From Kuafuiihalomonas sp039024635 (lineage in GTDB: Bacteria; Myxococcota; Kuafuiibacteriia; Kuafuiibacteriales; Kuafuiibacteriaceae): a stretch of 64,000 nucleotides of DNA. The notes under the pieces were generated by a model. The model made no database searches and was not told the DNA's origin. It saw only the letters and a list, made by a program, of their open reading frames with translations. Every line of letters starts with the position of its first letter. The first letter of the stretch is position 1. The stretch spans positions 62,001 to 126,000 of the forward strand of contig JBCCQA010000002.1 in the NCBI GenBank assembly GCA_039024635.1, in the 5' to 3' direction. This document shows positions 41,578-50,566 of this stretch, piece by piece. The position numbers were made by a program, and so were the translations under genes.

Positions 41578-42189
41578 TCAGCGGGTTTCTTGCCACACCG
41601 CAGCGCCGACCAAGCCGACGGTGAGGGCGCCTGCGAGCACCCAGGTCCACGGGGGTGGACCGACGGAGATCTGCTCCGGCGGAGGCGGCACAGAAGGGAG
41701 GGTGGGCGCCACTTGGACCCGGGGAGGCAACGACGGGGGGGCTACCTGTCGGCGCCACAGAGCACCTCCTGGAACGAGCTCCGAACCCAGCTCGACGAAG
41801 AGCCGGCCCTCCGTCGGCCATCCCAGGGGCAGCGCCACCGAACGACGACCGTCTCGAATCGGAACGACGGCCAGAGCCTGCGCCGGACCGCCCTGCGCTT
41901 CGTGCACGACCTCCACTCGGTTCAGAAGGCCGGAGGGGTCGTCCACCTGCACCAAGAGGCGCTGGGTGGCCAGGTCGACGAAGGTCTCGACGCGGAGAGG
42001 ACGCTCCTGAGCCTTGCGACGAAGGCGAGGGGCCAAGTCCGGCCCGAAGAGCTCTACCAGTCCCAGGCCCGCCGCCAAGCCCTCCCAGGCCCCCTCTCGA
42101 GCGGGGTGAACCGCCCGAGCGGCCCGGATCCGCGCCGGCGCATCTTCGGTTGGTGTGGCGAGAAGGGCGAGAAGCACGGGCCCGAGCAC
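41578..42189 (-). CDS. Hypothetical protein with signal peptide and C-terminal anchor
   Basis: 203 residues from GTG 42189. Signal peptide at the start (MLGPVLLALLATPTED), then alpha/beta and two beta-like stretches, a Pro-rich linker (about 150-180, PPSLPPRVQ...PPPPEQI) and a C-terminal transmembrane helix (about 182-199, VLAGALTVGLVGAAVW). The layout suits a periplasmic protein tethered from its C terminus. No family recognised. Convergent with the 445-residue gene and divergent from the scaffold protein gene. Confidence 0.65.
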   Translation of the reverse strand: MLGPVLLALLATPTEDAPARIRAARAVHPAREGAWEGLAAGLGLVELFGPDLAPRLRRKAQERPLRVETFVDLATQRLLVQVDDPSGLLNRVEVVHEAQGGPAQALAVVPIRDGRRSVALPLGWPTEGRLFVELGSELVPGGALWRRQVAPPSLPPRVQVAPTLPSVPPPPEQISVGPPPWTWVLAGALTVGLVGAAVWQETR

Positions 42190-42245
42190 GGCGGTATTCT
42201 GGCATCCGAGGCCGAGATTCGGTAGCGGGTGGATGGAGCTGGGGA

Positions 42246-44762
42246 ATGTCGGATCGCCTATGCGAAATGCTGGTCCAACAGGAAGAGATCAGCCGGGAAG
42301 AGGCTAACGCGGCCGAGGCCCGTCAGGTCCAGATGGGTGGGGCCTTGGACAGTGCTCTTCTCGAGCATGGCGTCGACCCGGGCCGCCTTCGGATGGCCAT
42401 GGCCCAGGCCTATGAAACGCGCTTTGCCACCCCCGAGGATCTGGCAACGACGGCCGAGCCCAGGGCACTCCGCGCCTTTCCGGAGCAGTGGGCACGACGC
42501 CACCAACTCGTGCCTCTTCGGCTCGATGACGGCGGACGCGTCCTGACCCTGCTCTCGCCCGCCCCGGCGGACCTCGCCCTGCTACTCCGATTGGGAGAGC
42601 TGCTGGACCTTCAGCTCGAGCCGCGCATCGCCCTCGAGTTGGACGCGCAGAGGGCTCTGTCCAGGATCTACGAGCTGCCCTTGGCGCCACGCTTCGCCGC
42701 CCTTCGGCCTGGGGCTCGGGCAATGGAGGTCCTGCCCTTTCGAGAGGCCAAGGAACGTCTGGAGGTCGCCGATTCGAGAGACGAGGTCGCGAGAGCGCTT
42801 CTGGGCTATTCGGGAAGCCACATTGCCTACGCCGCGCTGGTGGTCGTTCAAGCCGGACGAATCCGGGGCTGGATGCAGTCCGGACCCCAGCTGGAAGTCC
42901 TGAAGCTGGACGTTCCCGTGGACCGACTCCCTGGCCCCGCTCGGGTCCTGGAGTCTTCTTCTCTGTACATTGGCCCTGGGGACGAGGCCTTGGCTCGTGA
43001 GCTCGGACGGGAACCAAGCCCGCATATGGTTTTGGCGCCCCTGCGGATCCGGGACCGGACAGTGGCGCTGCTGTACGGGGACGATGGTCTGGAGCCGGTG
43101 CCCCCCTCTTTTGCCGAGGACCTCGGCCTGTTGATGAACAAGGCCCAGCAAAGCCTGGAAGCCCTGCTGCTGCGTCGAAAGGCCGAGACCCTCTCTCAGC
43201 TCGAAGCCGCCGCGCCTGCTCCAGAGGAAGATGATACGGACCTCGGCGCCCTTCCCATTCCCGAGGCGGTACTTGAGCCTGAGCCTACCGAAGCGGTGCC
43301 CCCCCATGCGCCGGAACCTCAGCCCGAAGCTGCGGCGGAGAGCATAGCCATCGACGGGGAACCCGAAGCACTGACCCAGAACGAGGTCGAGCTCGACGAG
43401 TCGGAAGACTTCGATCTTCCCATCGAAGAGCCCGCTTTTGGCGAATCCGCTCAGGCGGAGCTACCGGACGAACCGATCTACACGGAAGACGAGGACGACT
43501 GGGAGCCGGTCGCCGTTGCCCGAGCCAACCACGCCCAGGGCTATGAACTCGTCGCGCCCCACGTGGTGGAAGCAGCCAAGTCGCCGGAGCCCATGCCCAT
43601 CGCCACGGCGCCCCGGAGCTCGCGAGACCTTCCGAGCTTTCTGGCGACGACCCCCGCAGCTGACCAGGAAACATCGGCGCCCCAGGCGCCTCTGGAGATC
43701 GTCGAAGAGCCGAGCCCGGAAGAGATCACTTGGCCCGAGGACGCGAGCGGACCCAACTTTGGCTCGGCCGAAGACTGGGCACCGAGTCCCTCTCCAGAAT
43801 GGAGCGACGTTGGTGAGGGTCTCGATGACCCCGCCGAGAGTCAGCCGGTGCTTCTTACGGAACGTGTAGACGAGCCTTCGATCGACCTCGGCGAGGACGA
43901 TGGCTCAGACTGGGTCGAACAGCTGGGAAGCGGCGTCCGGGCCCAGGTACGCGAGGCCAGGGAGGTTCTGCTGGAACGTGGTCCGGCCGTGCTGCCTCGA
44001 CTCATGGCCGCTTTTCCCGGTCGGCTGGAGGTCGATCCTCTCGGCCGGGCAGAGCTCCCCAGCTTCGAAGCTTGCGGACCCTTGCTGGAGCTCGTGGCGC
44101 GATTCGGACGAGAGTCCCACCCCCACGTGGCCCAGAAACTCGAGGCCGATGATGCAGCCCATCGATTCTTCGCCGCGTACTTTTACTCCAGCGTGTTCGT
44201 CCCCGAAGTCATCCCTCGCTTGATCCAGCGCCTCCACGACGGAGAGCCGCGGGTGTGCATGGTGGCAGCCCGAACCCTATTCGGATATCGGGACCATCCC
44301 GACTTCTCCCTGCTCCTAGAGCACCTTCACGGTCGGATGGCCTCCGAATCGCCGGCGGCGCGACGCCATGCGTCCTACCTGGTCGGGTTGTTCCGTGACG
44401 TCACCGCCATCCCGATTCTGATCCGGCTCATCGAACAAAAGGACAGAGCGGTGAGCGACGTCGCCGTCGATGCCCTGGCCGAGATCACCAAGCAGAACTT
44501 TGGGCCTGCGCCCAAGCGATGGCGGACCTGGTTCGAACGCCACGGCGAGCGTTCACGGATAGAGTGGCTCATCGAGGGCCTGTCCGCCCGAGAGTCAGCC
44601 CTTCGAAGAAGCGCCAGCGACGAGCTCCGTGCCGTGACGGGAGAGGACTTTGGCTTCGATCCCGAGGCACCGCGCCGTAGGCGAGAAGAAGTCAAAGCGC
44701 GCTGGAGCGAATGGTGGACGCGTCAACCCGACTACCAATCGTCGTCAGTCGACTCCCCATAG
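42246..44762 (+). CDS. GspE-N / GAF-like / HEAT multidomain scaffold protein
   Basis: 838 residues from ATG 42246. Residues about 1-145: GspE_N/MshEN-type module ('MLVQQEEISREEANAAEARQ', 'ALRAFPEQWARRHQLVPL'). About 175-325: a GAF-like domain ('LLGYSGSHIAYAALVVVQAGRIRG', 'LAPLRIRDRTVALLYGDD', abbreviated). About 335-570: acidic, Pro/Glu-rich disordered linker. About 575-800: HEAT-like repeats ('EVIPRLIQRLHDGEPRVCMVAARTLFGY', abbreviated). No catalytic motif. Such proteins likely connect cyclic-di-GMP or nucleotide sensing to motility or secretion machines, inferred from the GspE_N module. Convergent overlap of 31 bases with the H1-like gene. Confidence 0.75.
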   Translation: MSDRLCEMLVQQEEISREEANAAEARQVQMGGALDSALLEHGVDPGRLRMAMAQAYETRFATPEDLATTAEPRALRAFPEQWARRHQLVPLRLDDGGRVLTLLSPAPADLALLLRLGELLDLQLEPRIALELDAQRALSRIYELPLAPRFAALRPGARAMEVLPFREAKERLEVADSRDEVARALLGYSGSHIAYAALVVVQAGRIRGWMQSGPQLEVLKLDVPVDRLPGPARVLESSSLYIGPGDEALARELGREPSPHMVLAPLRIRDRTVALLYGDDGLEPVPPSFAEDLGLLMNKAQQSLEALLLRRKAETLSQLEAAAPAPEEDDTDLGALPIPEAVLEPEPTEAVPPHAPEPQPEAAAESIAIDGEPEALTQNEVELDESEDFDLPIEEPAFGESAQAELPDEPIYTEDEDDWEPVAVARANHAQGYELVAPHVVEAAKSPEPMPIATAPRSSRDLPSFLATTPAADQETSAPQAPLEIVEEPSPEEITWPEDASGPNFGSAEDWAPSPSPEWSDVGEGLDDPAESQPVLLTERVDEPSIDLGEDDGSDWVEQLGSGVRAQVREAREVLLERGPAVLPRLMAAFPGRLEVDPLGRAELPSFEACGPLLELVARFGRESHPHVAQKLEADDAAHRFFAAYFYSSVFVPEVIPRLIQRLHDGEPRVCMVAARTLFGYRDHPDFSLLLEHLHGRMASESPAARRHASYLVGLFRDVTAIPILIRLIEQKDRAVSDVAVDALAEITKQNFGPAPKRWRTWFERHGERSRIEWLIEGLSARESALRRSASDELRAVTGEDFGFDPEAPRRRREEVKARWSEWWTRQPDYQSSSVDSP

Positions 44763-46297
44763 CCGGGCTCTTCGTCCTCGTCGTCGTCGTCGTCGGTCGA
44801 GGGCAACTCGTCTTCGAGCCCAAGCTGATGGCGCTCGAAGTCTATCTCAGGCGTCTCCTCGTCCTCGTCTTCGTCCTCCTCCTCGCTCCCTGCATTTTCG
44901 GGCTCGGGGCCAGGACGACTGACGACCCCGAGGTCTTCAGCTGCCGCATCCCCATCGTCGTCCATGTCTTCAGGCTCGGGCTCAAGCTCGTCGTCGTCGA
45001 TGCTGGGGACTCGATAATCCGCGTCGCCGGGCATCGGCACCGGCGACGCGGCCTGGCGCTCGGACGACCCGTTCTCTGAATCGGCGCTGGCTGGGCCCTC
45101 CTCCTCCGCCTCGTCGTCATCGCCTCCGAGGACCGAAGCCAGGTCGGCGCCCACCTGCAGGTCTTCATCCCCCCCATCGGACGCCTCTTCGTCTTCGTCT
45201 TCATCCGACGGCACGCCGACCCCGAGCCCGCTCAGCTTGAGCGCCTGAAGAAGCTGGGCCGCCTCACTGTCGCTGAGCTCGGGGGCCTCTTCGACCTCGC
45301 CTTCGAGGTCCTGTGTCGGAGGCGGTTCTTCCGCTGGCTCGGATTCTCCCCATGTCTCGGGCCGAGCTGTGGCTTCCTCGACCGGCTGGAGGTCTTCCGC
45401 CGAGCTCGTGGGGTCTTCATCCTCGGCGACCTCGGCTGGAGTTCCGTCGTCTGGAAGGTCGGCCGCGATGGGGGCTACAGCTTCCTTGGGTTCTCCGAGG
45501 GCTGGGCGGCTGGGTTCGGTCGCGGATCGCTTGGGCTTCCGTCCCAAGCGCTCGGGTCGAGCCCTTCGGGGGTCAGCATCGGGCGCATGTCGATGCGGGT
45601 CTCTTTCCGGTCCGGCGGCACTCCTGAGCTCTTTACGAGGGGCCTCGGGCTCGGAGGAAGGCGCTTCCGGCGGCGCCACCGGCCCGACCGCACTCTCCGG
45701 GGCGGGCGCCTCTCTGACGGGTGCCTTCTTCTTCGTCGCCGGCGACTTCTTGGCGACCGCCTTCTTCCTCGCGGGCGACTTCTTGGCGACCGCTTGCTTC
45801 TTCGCCGGTGACTTCTTGGCGACCGCCTTCTTCCTCGCAGGCGACTTCTTGGCGACCGCTTTCTTCTTCGCCGGTGACTTCTTGGCGACCGCCTTCTTCC
45901 TCGCAGGCGATTTCTTGGCGACCGCTTTCTTCTTCGCCGGCGACTTCTTGGCGACCGCCTTCTTCGCAGGCGACTTCTTGGCGACCGCTTTCTTCTTCGC
46001 AGGCGACTTCTTGGCGACCGCCTTCTTCGCAGGCGACTTCTTGGCGACTGCCTTCTTCTTAGCAGGCGCTTTCTTGGCGACTGCCTTCTTCTTCGCCAGC
46101 GACTTCTTGGCGACCGCTTTCTTCTTCGCAGGCGACTTCTTGGCGACTGCCTTCTTCTTCGCCAGCGACTTCTTGGCGACCGCCTTCTTCTTAGCAGGCG
46201 CTTTCTTGGCGACCGCCTTCTTCCTCGCAGGCGACTTCTTGGCAGGGACCTTCTTGTTCCGAACTGCGGCCTTTTTCTTGGACCCCTTCTTCTTCAC
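44732..46297 (-). CDS. Bipolar histone H1-like protein: Lys/Ala/Pro repeats plus acidic tail
   Basis: 521 residues. Residues about 1-190: fifteen near-perfect AVAKK-centred units of 10-11 residues such as KAVAKKSPARK, many with SPxK/SPAK, the motif of eukaryotic H1 tails and bacterial Hc1/AlgP. About 190-290: mixed Pro/Ala/Arg region. About 290-521: Asp/Glu-rich with runs of DEDEDEE and DDDDDED. Such a basic head should coat DNA; an acidic tail may tune binding, like the acidic/basic layout of Myxococcus CarD. The DNA of the head is a 30/33-base tandem repeat prone to length change. Ends with 31 bases antisense to the scaffold gene. Confidence 0.85.
   Translation of the reverse strand: MKKKGSKKKAAVRNKKVPAKKSPARKKAVAKKAPAKKKAVAKKSLAKKKAVAKKSPAKKKAVAKKSLAKKKAVAKKAPAKKKAVAKKSPAKKAVAKKSPAKKKAVAKKSPAKKAVAKKSPAKKKAVAKKSPARKKAVAKKSPAKKKAVAKKSPARKKAVAKKSPAKKQAVAKKSPARKKAVAKKSPATKKKAPVREAPAPESAVGPVAPPEAPSSEPEAPRKELRSAAGPERDPHRHAPDADPRRARPERLGRKPKRSATEPSRPALGEPKEAVAPIAADLPDDGTPAEVAEDEDPTSSAEDLQPVEEATARPETWGESEPAEEPPPTQDLEGEVEEAPELSDSEAAQLLQALKLSGLGVGVPSDEDEDEEASDGGDEDLQVGADLASVLGGDDDEAEEEGPASADSENGSSERQAASPVPMPGDADYRVPSIDDDELEPEPEDMDDDGDAAAEDLGVVSRPGPEPENAGSEEEDEDEDEETPEIDFERHQLGLEDELPSTDDDDDEDEEPGYGESTDDDW
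45715..46240 (-). repeat. Coding tandem repeat, 30/33-base unit
   Basis: DNA of the basic head of the H1-like protein: repeats of a unit containing CTTCTTGGCGAC plus CGCCTTCTTC. All units keep frame; two are one codon shorter. Not a CRISPR array: no unique spacers and fully in frame. Confidence 0.9.
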
Positions 46298-46334
46298 CGT
46301 GTCCGCCCCCTGCCTGGCATGGGCTCTCGCTAGA

Positions 46335-46362
46335 CCTCGGTCACACCCAAGTCAAACCGAGG
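46335..46362. promoter_or_regulatory. 7-base inverted repeat in divergent promoter region
   Basis: CCTCGGT (46335-46341) and ACCGAGG (46356-46362) flank 14 bases in the 87-base gap between the H1-like gene and the TRAP operon. Within it a TTGACT box faces the H1-like gene. May be an operator controlling both sides. Confidence 0.4.
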
Positions 46363-46384
46363 AAGAAGGTGCTAGCCTCTCCCG

Positions 46385-47356
46385 GTGCGTGCTCTGTTCT
46401 TCGTCGCGCTCATGGCGCTGTCGACCTCGGCCCATGCGACGACCCTTCGCTTCGCTTCCCTTGCCCCTAGTCATAGCGCTTGGGGCAAGTTGCTCGACCA
46501 GATGGCTCGTGTCATCGAGCGCAAGACCGAGGGAAGAGTGGTCCTCAAGATGTACCTCGACGGCAAGCTTGGCGACGAAGCCACCGTCATCAAGAAGCTC
46601 GGTCGAGGCCTGGATGGCGCGTTCCTCACCGGCCAAGGCCTGGGACTTGTCCATCCGCCCGTGCGTGTGCTGGAGCTGCCCTTCCTGATCGGCTCCTTGG
46701 AGGACGCGGACCGCGCGCGGGCCGCCATCTGGGATGAGCTCGTCGAAGGTGTCGCGAGCCAGACCCCGTACGTTCTCCTCGGCCCAGGAGAGACCGGCAT
46801 GGTCCGGCTGTTCAGCAAGTCCAGAATCGACGGCCTCCCTGCCCTGCGAGAGGCCCGGGTCTGGGTTTGGGAGGGCGACTTGATCGCCGCCCGAACGCTG
46901 CAGATTTTTGAAATCTCCCCCCGGCCCCTCGACATCCTGAGCGTCGTCCAACAGCTCAAGACGGGAGGGGTCGACACGGTCTACAACTCGGCCGCAGGGG
47001 CGGTGGCCCTGGGCTGGACGGGTGATCTGAAAACCGTGACCGAGCGACCCTTGGCCTATGCATCCGGAGGCTCCCTGATGACCTCTCGGAGTTTTCTCCG
47101 ACTCAGCCTCGAGGACCAAGCGGTGCTCCGAGAAGTTGCGGAGGCCTTCGGCCAGCAGATCATTGAACGGATTAGAAGCGACAACGCTGAAACCCTGGCC
47201 CGATTGACCGGCCCTGGGGGTGGACTGGAGGGGGTGAGCATCCCCAAAGCGCGATACGATGAGCTGGCGGCCGTGGCGCGAACCCACTGGAGCGAGCTCG
47301 CTCGTCAACTGAAGGCCGAGGCGCTCCTCGCCAAGGTGCAAGGCGCACTGGAGTGA
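46385..47356 (+). CDS. dctP: TRAP transporter substrate-binding protein DctP family
   Basis: 323 residues from GTG 46385. Signal peptide 'LFFVALMALSTSAHA'. Family motifs: 'LRFASLAPSHSAWGKLL', 'GRVVLKMYLDGKLGDE' and the later 'VDTVYNSAAGAVALGW' region. Binds the solute in the periplasm; carboxylates are usual, but the Arg normally in the ligand site cannot be assigned by eye. First gene of the overlapping TRAP operon. Confidence 0.92.
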   Translation: MRALFFVALMALSTSAHATTLRFASLAPSHSAWGKLLDQMARVIERKTEGRVVLKMYLDGKLGDEATVIKKLGRGLDGAFLTGQGLGLVHPPVRVLELPFLIGSLEDADRARAAIWDELVEGVASQTPYVLLGPGETGMVRLFSKSRIDGLPALREARVWVWEGDLIAARTLQIFEISPRPLDILSVVQQLKTGGVDTVYNSAAGAVALGWTGDLKTVTERPLAYASGGSLMTSRSFLRLSLEDQAVLREVAEAFGQQIIERIRSDNAETLARLTGPGGGLEGVSIPKARYDELAAVARTHWSELARQLKAEALLAKVQGALE

Positions 47357-48339
47357 AGCGCGGATTCGTCCTGCTCGCGCTGATGCCCGGCTGTGGTCTG
47401 GTCCACGGAGCGACCAAGACCGGTATTCGGCCCATATTGGACCAAGGGATTGAGGCCTTCGCCGGTGAGCCTGACCCAGAGCTCGCCCAGGTCGCCCTGG
47501 CCGGACAGCTCAAGCTGGTGGACGCCGTGCAGCAGCGCTTTCCCGATGACTCCGGGCTCAAGGTCCGGGCCGCCATGGCGCGGGCGACCTACGCGTTCGG
47601 ATTTCTTCAGGACGAGTGGCAGGCCGTTCGATGGAGTCAGCCCGAGCGGACCGCCCGCATCGCTGAACTCGAGCGGAGCATGAAGGACCACTTCGCCCTC
47701 AGCCGAAGCTTGGCACGCCAGGCCTTGGGTCGGGACTGGTCCCTCTCTGTGGGCGACGAAGAGACCGCAGAGCTCGAAACCCTTCGTCAGGCATTGGAAG
47801 GGCTCTCCAACGACCAAGCCGAAGCCTTGTTTTGGCTCGCCTTCGCTTGGGCCGGCTCGGTTCAAATCGCCGGTGACGCCGCCTCCGCCACTCAACTCCC
47901 CAAGATCCAGGCCATCCTGGCGCGAACCCGGACCCTGGACGAAGATGTTTTCTTCGAGATGGGCCCGGACCTCCTGGAAGGGGGCCTCAAGGGCTTCCGT
48001 GCCCCGGCCCTCGGTGGCGATCCCGAAGGCGCACGCCAAGCCCTGCATCGAGCGGCGGAGCGGGGCCGAAACCTGCTCCCCCGGGCCTACATCCTCGAGT
48101 ACGTCCTCGCGCAGACGGGCGACGAGGAAGGCTTCCGACGAGAAGCCCAGTTCATACTCGACGCCGCGATCGGCCCCAGGCCGCTCTTCGACCGCCTGGC
48201 CAAACGACGGACTTGTCGCCTCTGGGCCCAAATGGACCGCTTCTTCCTCGTCGACCCACCCCCGATTCCTGCGGCCTGTGCTGCCCATCGAGGCCCCATC
48301 CCCTATCGTTCGCCTCCAGTCTTTGGGCCAGCTTCGTGA
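47353..48339 (+). CDS. TatT-like TRAP-associated TPR lipoprotein
   Basis: 328 residues from GTG 47353 (GTGA overlap with dctP). Signal with lipobox-like 'LALMPGCG'. The body is all-helical with TPR-like repeats (abbreviated: 'ELAQVALAGQLKLVDAV', 'LKVRAAMARATYAFGF', 'LFWLAFAWAGSVQI'). Position and fold agree with the TatT lipoproteins described in Treponema, which bind DctP and may pass hydrophobic ligand. The 'AFAWAGSV' segment resembles the TatT pore-lining region, as recalled. Its presence suggests the transported molecule is hydrophobic or lipid-like. Confidence 0.75.
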   Translation: MKRGFVLLALMPGCGLVHGATKTGIRPILDQGIEAFAGEPDPELAQVALAGQLKLVDAVQQRFPDDSGLKVRAAMARATYAFGFLQDEWQAVRWSQPERTARIAELERSMKDHFALSRSLARQALGRDWSLSVGDEETAELETLRQALEGLSNDQAEALFWLAFAWAGSVQIAGDAASATQLPKIQAILARTRTLDEDVFFEMGPDLLEGGLKGFRAPALGGDPEGARQALHRAAERGRNLLPRAYILEYVLAQTGDEEGFRREAQFILDAAIGPRPLFDRLAKRRTCRLWAQMDRFFLVDPPPIPAACAAHRGPIPYRSPPVFGPAS

Positions 48340-48797
48340 GCGCTATCCTGCGACTGGATCGGCTCCTGGCCCGAGTCGAAGCGGCCGGGGTGGGCCTCGT
48401 CTTGAGCTTCATGATCTTGGCCTCCGCAGCTCAGTGGCTGATTCGAACGGCAGGCGCGACCACCAGTGGAGAGGTGGAGATCTTGGTGCGCTTCGGGGTC
48501 CTTTGGATGGCGGCCCTGGGCGGAGCCTTGGCGACCCAGCGCCAGCGTCACCTCGCCATCGACGCCGTCGTACGCGTCTTGCCCCAAGGGAGCGCGAGAA
48601 TCGTAGGGCGGGCGAGCAGTGTTCTAGCCGCCGCGATGTGTGCAGGCGCCACCCATGCGGCCGCGGGCTTCGTACGGGAGGAGTGGGCGTTCGGGCGCAC
48701 GCAGGCGGGCCTGCCCGAAGCTGCCCTTCTCTCGATCCTGCCCGTCGCCTTCGCGCTGATGAGCTTCCACTTCCTGGTGGGGGTCCTGCGGCGATGA
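48336..48797 (+). CDS. dctQ: TRAP transporter small permease (DctQ)
   Basis: 153 residues from GTG overlapping the TatT-like gene stop. Four hydrophobic segments (about 17-35, 45-62, 88-108, 125-148), with 'EVEILVRFGVLWMAALGGALATQRQRHLAID' (abbreviated) matching the conserved DctQ core of 'ElxRfxlvwlxxlGaa...hi.id'. GTGA and ATGA junctions couple it to its neighbours. Confidence 0.88.
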   Translation: MSAILRLDRLLARVEAAGVGLVLSFMILASAAQWLIRTAGATTSGEVEILVRFGVLWMAALGGALATQRQRHLAIDAVVRVLPQGSARIVGRASSVLAAAMCAGATHAAAGFVREEWAFGRTQAGLPEAALLSILPVAFALMSFHFLVGVLRR

Positions 48798-50041
48798 TGG
48801 CACTGACCGGGGGTCTGGCCCTCGTCGCCGCCCTGGCCGGCCTCCCGCTGTTTCTCGTCATCGGCGGCCTCACGATCGTGGGCTTCCTGGTCCTGGACGC
48901 AGAGCCCGCCCTGCTCTTCATCGAGATGGCGCGGCTCTCAACCCAAGAGACCCTGGTCGCGGTGCCAATCTTCACCTTTGCCGGCTACGTCTTGGCCGAA
49001 TCCAAGGCACCCGCTCGGGTGGTCCGGGTCGCTCGAGCGGCGCTGGGCTGGCTGCCTGGAGGGGTGGCCTTCGTGAGTGTCGGCGCCTGCGCCCTCTTCA
49101 CCGCGTTCACCGGTGCCTCGGGGGTGACCATCATCGCCCTCGGTGGACTGCTGTACCCGGTTCTTCTCGACGAGGGACTTCCTGAGCGATTCAGCCTCGG
49201 CTTGCTCACCAGCGGGGGATCTCTGGGCCTTCTCTTTCCACCCTCACTACCGGTGATCCTCTACGCGGTGGTGGCTGGCGTGAACTACGAGGCGCTCTTT
49301 CGAGCCGCCCTCCTGCCGGGCTTGCTCTTGCTGGCGGTGCTGGGGATGTATGCAGCCTGGGTCGCCGCAAGGAGCGGAGCTCGACGTCAGCCGTTCTCAG
49401 GAACCGAGCTTCTTCAGGCCGGCGCCTCTGCGAGCTGGGACCTGTCGATCCCGGGCATCGTCGTGGCCGGTATCTACGGGGGCGTCCTGTTGGTGGACGA
49501 AGCCGCGGTCTTCACCGCGCTCGCCGTCGTGGTCGTCAACGTCTTTATCCATCGCGACCTGAGTCCACGAGACGTCCTGCGGGTGGGCGCCGACTCGGCC
49601 GTTCTCGTCGGCGCCATCCTCCTCATCTTCGGGGTGGCTTTGGGGCTCACCAACGTCCTGGTCCTGGCCTTCGTCCCGGACCTCATCCTGGAATGGCTTC
49701 AGTCGGTGGTCTCTTCCCGCTGGGCCTTTCTGCTGGGATTGAACCTCTTCCTGCTCGCCGTGGGCTGCTTGCTCGACGTCTTCAGCGCCATCATCGTAGT
49801 GGTGCCCCTGTTGCTCCCCCTTTTGGAGGCCTACCAGGTGCACCCCCTCCACCTGGGGGTGGTCTTTTTAACCAACCTCGAGATCGGTTACATGACGCCG
49901 CCCGTAGGGATGAACCTATTCCTGAGCGCCTTTCGATTCGAGAAGCCGCTGCCGGAGGTCTACCGGGCCACCCTGCCCTTCATCGCCCTTCTCTTGGGGG
50001 CCCTGGCCGTCATCACCTTCGTGCCGGCCCTATCGGTTTGA
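48794..50041 (+). CDS. dctM: TRAP transporter large permease (DctM)
   Basis: 415 residues from ATG 48794 (overlaps dctQ stop). Many membrane helices; 'TFAGYVLAESKAPARVVRVARAALG' and 'SGVTIIALGGLLYPVLL' and 'GLLFPPSLPVILYAVVAGV' and the late 'LEIGYMTPPVGMNLFLS' (all abbreviated) are classic DctM. Moves solute with Na+. Last gene of the operon; the Fis-like gene faces it across 8 bases. Confidence 0.95.
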   Translation: MMALTGGLALVAALAGLPLFLVIGGLTIVGFLVLDAEPALLFIEMARLSTQETLVAVPIFTFAGYVLAESKAPARVVRVARAALGWLPGGVAFVSVGACALFTAFTGASGVTIIALGGLLYPVLLDEGLPERFSLGLLTSGGSLGLLFPPSLPVILYAVVAGVNYEALFRAALLPGLLLLAVLGMYAAWVAARSGARRQPFSGTELLQAGASASWDLSIPGIVVAGIYGGVLLVDEAAVFTALAVVVVNVFIHRDLSPRDVLRVGADSAVLVGAILLIFGVALGLTNVLVLAFVPDLILEWLQSVVSSRWAFLLGLNLFLLAVGCLLDVFSAIIVVVPLLLPLLEAYQVHPLHLGVVFLTNLEIGYMTPPVGMNLFLSAFRFEKPLPEVYRATLPFIALLLGALAVITFVPALSV

Positions 50042-50049
50042 GTGGCGTA

Positions 50050-50430
50050 TCAGCTGCGACTGCGTCGCCGGTTCTGCTGATAGGTTTTCCACCGATCATC
50101 ACGGAGGGGACTGTTGGCGTATTGCTGAACCGACTGGCGGCTCGGCCCAAAGAGCCCAGCCGCGGCCGCGTAGTTGCCCTCGGCCTCCTTGAGGCAGCGG
50201 AGCAGCAGCACTTCGTGGAGCTCCTGGAGCAGCGTGTGGGGTGCGACGCCCACGCCCCACAGCTCGTCTGCCGCCTTTCGGATCGCGCCGTTGGCCCGAG
50301 GTGGCAAAGCCTTGTTGCTGGGGACAGGCGAGCCGCTCCGTTTGACGCCAGCCTTCTTGGCCGACGTCTTCTTCGCCTTCTTCTTGGTCGCAGTCTTCTT
50401 CTTCGTGCTGATCTTCGTACGGGTTGCCAC
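50050..50430 (-). CDS. Fis-like DNA-binding protein with Lys-rich head
   Basis: 126 residues from GTG 50430 with GGAG seven bases upstream (an ATG at 50484 is possible). Head: KISTKKKTATKKKAKKTSAKK, an H1-like Lys/Ala/Thr region. The C-terminal half contains 'LLRCLKEAEGNYAAAAGLFGPSRQSV', the pattern of Fis/NtrC-type helix-turn-helix (L-x-x-x-G-N-x-x-x-A-A-x-x-L-G). No sensor domain. Likely a small DNA-bending or regulatory protein, made divergently from the Cys-rich lipoprotein. Confidence 0.7.
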   Translation of the reverse strand: MATRTKISTKKKTATKKKAKKTSAKKAGVKRSGSPVPSNKALPPRANGAIRKAADELWGVGVAPHTLLQELHEVLLLRCLKEAEGNYAAAAGLFGPSRQSVQQYANSPLRDDRWKTYQQNRRRSRS

Positions 50431-50566
50431 GGTGCCGCTCCGGGGCGCCTGTAGCGCCAAGCGAAGTTGGCCGCAAGGCTTCATTCCCCAAAAGCGAAAG
50501 ATGGGTTTCACACCAGGGACATACTTCAAGCTTGCAAGGAAGGGGCTCCATCAGGCGAATGGAAGC

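Noticed and set aside
45715..46240. Regular 30/33-base repeat that looks like a CRISPR array
   Set aside because: Units are contiguous, in frame, have no unique spacers, and encode the Lys/Ala/Pro head; no cas gene is near.
46313..46332. Sigma-54-like GG...GC promoter (TGGCAT ... CTCGCT)
   Set aside because: The GC dinucleotide lies one base too far for the -24/-12 spacing.
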